NCBI GenBank assembly: GCA_900554715.1
Contig: USIN01000098.1
Span: 1-6,852 of the forward strand
Source of the DNA: an uncultured Bacteroidales bacterium
GTDB lineage: Bacteria > Bacteroidota > Bacteroidia > Bacteroidales > Muribaculaceae
Reading direction: 5' to 3'
DNA length: 6,852 bases
Shown here: positions 5,744 through 6,852 of the stretch, piece after piece
How the letters are laid out: every line of letters begins with the position of its first letter
Numbering within the stretch: position 1 is the stretch's first letter
The notes under the pieces: model-generated
Database searches by the model: none
Told to the model about the DNA's origin: nothing
What the model saw: only the letters and a program-made list of their open reading frames with translations
Made by a program: the position numbers and the translations under genes

Positions 5744-6852
5744 CGCGGGGCCGTAGAAGTAGCCCGAGTCGCGGAACTCACCCTTGTCGAGGTCTTTCTG
5801 GAACTGGCCGAGGATGTTCTTGACGCCGGCGCTCAGCTCCATGCGCAGTTTGCCGTGGAGGGGGAAGGTGTAACTGACCTTGGCGTTGAGGTCGAAGAAG
5901 GCCGGGCTTTGTTCCATGACGTCCTTGCTTATATAATGATAGGGGTAATCAGACGGTATGATCGAGGGGTCTGGAGCGTAGTGGGGCACGTGCATGTGAC
6001 CGGTGAAGACGCCCGAGAGCGAACACTCGAGACGCGGACGCGGCACGGCCGAGAGGGTGAAGAAGCCGTAAAGCTCAGGGGCGCGGGGCATGTCGCGTGT
6101 CGGAGCGACGTCAGGGTCTTCGCTCCATTTCTCGGGGACTTTATAGCGGCTGCGCTGGGCTGTGAAGCCGAGGTCGAGGGTGTAGTCGGTATATGTCAGT
6201 TTGATGTCGGTATTTAGGCCGTAGACGCGGGCTCCGTCGCCGTTGCGGCGTTCCTTGACCATGTTGTCGTTGTCGTCGCGGCCGATGACGTCGAGCACGA
6301 ACACATCGCTCAGGTCGGTATAGAAGCCCTCGAGAAGGATGTCTGTGTCGACCTCGCCGATTCTGAAGTCACGGTCGACCGAGAAGCTGAAGCTGTTGGA
6401 ACGCTCGGGCTTGAGGCCGTCGGCCAGACGGATGATGACGCCCTCGCCGCCGACGGCGGTGACGTGGAGGTCTTCGTCATAGGCCTGCGGCGCGCGGAAG
6501 CCTGTCGACCATGTGCCGCGTATCTGCCATTGTGGTGTCGGGCGGTAGAGCACGTTGATGCGCGGGCTGAAGATGGGGTTGTCGACGAGGTTGTGGAAGT
6601 CGAGGCGTCCGCCGGCGAGTAATGTAAAGTGGCGCATCTTCCACTCACTCTGGGCGAATGTGCCGAAGATGTCGACATTCTGGCGCATGTCGCGGCCATA
6701 GCCGGTCATGATGTCGTGGAGGCTGTTGCTCTGATATTCGACGCCGGCGGTCATCGTCGCGGGCGAGAAGATAAAGCGGTCGATGTCGCCGCTGAAGGTT
6801 GAGCCGACAATCCAGGTCATATCCTTGGTTTTGCCGTAGGCGTCGGGATTGC
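5699..6852 (-). CDS. TonB-dependent outer-membrane receptor, C-terminal part (truncated by window edge)
   Basis: The reading frame stays open to the right edge, giving 383 visible residues. The codons before the internal Met at 6820 encode NPDAYGKTKD, so 6820 is not the start; the plug domain and signal peptide lie outside the window. The visible part is beta-barrel: alternating strands ending in aromatic residues, FSPRINVLYRP, and the hallmark STGFRAPQAYDEDLH (105-119 counted from Met 6820), then LKPERSNSFSFSVD. It ends in RTFFFGIKFMTI, so the usual C-terminal amphipathic strand is followed by a short MTI extension. Such receptors import iron complexes, cobalamin or other ligands across the outer membrane using TonB; the style is closer to siderophore/cobalamin receptors than to SusC, but the ligand cannot be named. 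Its 3' end is the part duplicated at 4089-4135. Confidence 0.93.
   Translation of the reverse strand, partial: NPDAYGKTKDMTWIVGSTFSGDIDRFIFSPATMTAGVEYQSNSLHDIMTGYGRDMRQNVDIFGTFAQSEWKMRHFTLLAGGRLDFHNLVDNPIFSPRINVLYRPTPQWQIRGTWSTGFRAPQAYDEDLHVTAVGGEGVIIRLADGLKPERSNSFSFSVDRDFRIGEVDTDILLEGFYTDLSDVFVLDVIGRDDNDNMVKERRNGDGARVYGLNTDIKLTYTDYTLDLGFTAQRSRYKVPEKWSEDPDVAPTRDMPRAPELYGFFTLSAVPRPRLECSLSGVFTGHMHVPHYAPDPSIIPSDYPYHYISKDVMEQSPAFFDLNAKVSYTFPLHGKLRMELSAGVKNILGQFQKDLDKGEFRDSGYFYGPAQPRTFFFGIKFMTI

Noticed and set aside
5855..6699. Open frames overlapping the receptor gene on both strands.
   Set aside because: Composition is low-complexity (Ser/Thr/Arg- or Gly/Val/Glu-rich), typical of shifted frames of a GC-rich gene. 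The receptor frame carries clear family motifs.
6818..6820. Met at 6820 as the start of the receptor gene.
   Set aside because: The frame continues to the window edge with receptor-like sequence, and a TonB receptor needs an N-terminal plug domain and signal peptide that are not visible.
1..6852. CRISPR arrays, tRNA or rRNA genes, and riboswitches.
   Set aside because: No regularly spaced repeats, cloverleaf-like structures or conserved rRNA segments were seen on either strand.

Overview
The window looks like a piece of a Bacteroidales chromosome, most likely from the Muribaculaceae (S24-7) or a close relative. The reasons are a Bacteroidetes-type succinate CoA-transferase, AT-rich leaders with little Shine-Dalgarno signal, promoter elements resembling TAnnTTTG, a fragment of a TonB-dependent receptor, and a secreted protein ending in the 'YYNLQGVRVxNPxAGIYI' tail that I associate with this family. 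The family-level placement is from memory and was not searched.

Layout. Positions 37-1530 (+) encode a complete succinate/acetyl-CoA CoA-transferase, closed by a strong hairpin terminator at 1557-1589. Next come a YraN (UPF0102) nuclease-fold protein (1653-2021, +) and a 78-residue protein with an LPDSxFGLP/RxYPMPDxAHVRAA module (2071-2307, +), probably one transcript. A terminator at 2331-2361 serves mainly the converging gene at 2383-3939 (-), which encodes a 518-residue exported protein with a C-terminal sorting-type tail. Its likely promoter is at 4002-4033. Further right, all on the minus strand, are a 474-residue AAA/STAND-type ATPase with a C-terminal PD-(D/E)XK-like domain (4154-5578) and the 3' part of a TonB-dependent outer-membrane receptor (5699 to the window edge).

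The striking feature is how the ATPase gene sits. It is flanked by a perfect 47-bp direct repeat (4089-4135 and 5697-5743) that consists of the last 14 codons of the receptor, its stop codon and two more bases. The AT-rich ATPase block therefore lies between the receptor and what looks like the receptor's original terminator (hairpin 4034-4070). The receptor reading frame is kept intact and its 3' end is copied on the far side. Inside the 1561-bp block there is only one gene, its promoter and a 12-bp perfect inverted repeat. I see no transposase, integrase or obvious terminal inverted repeats. This resembles a single-gene cassette inserted at a gene's 3' end with duplication of that end, and it is the best candidate here for an undescribed mobile or defence-related unit.

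The left half looks like ordinary core genome (central carbon metabolism plus a conserved nuclease-fold protein). The right half is surface-exposed and variable (receptor, secreted protein, inserted ATPase).
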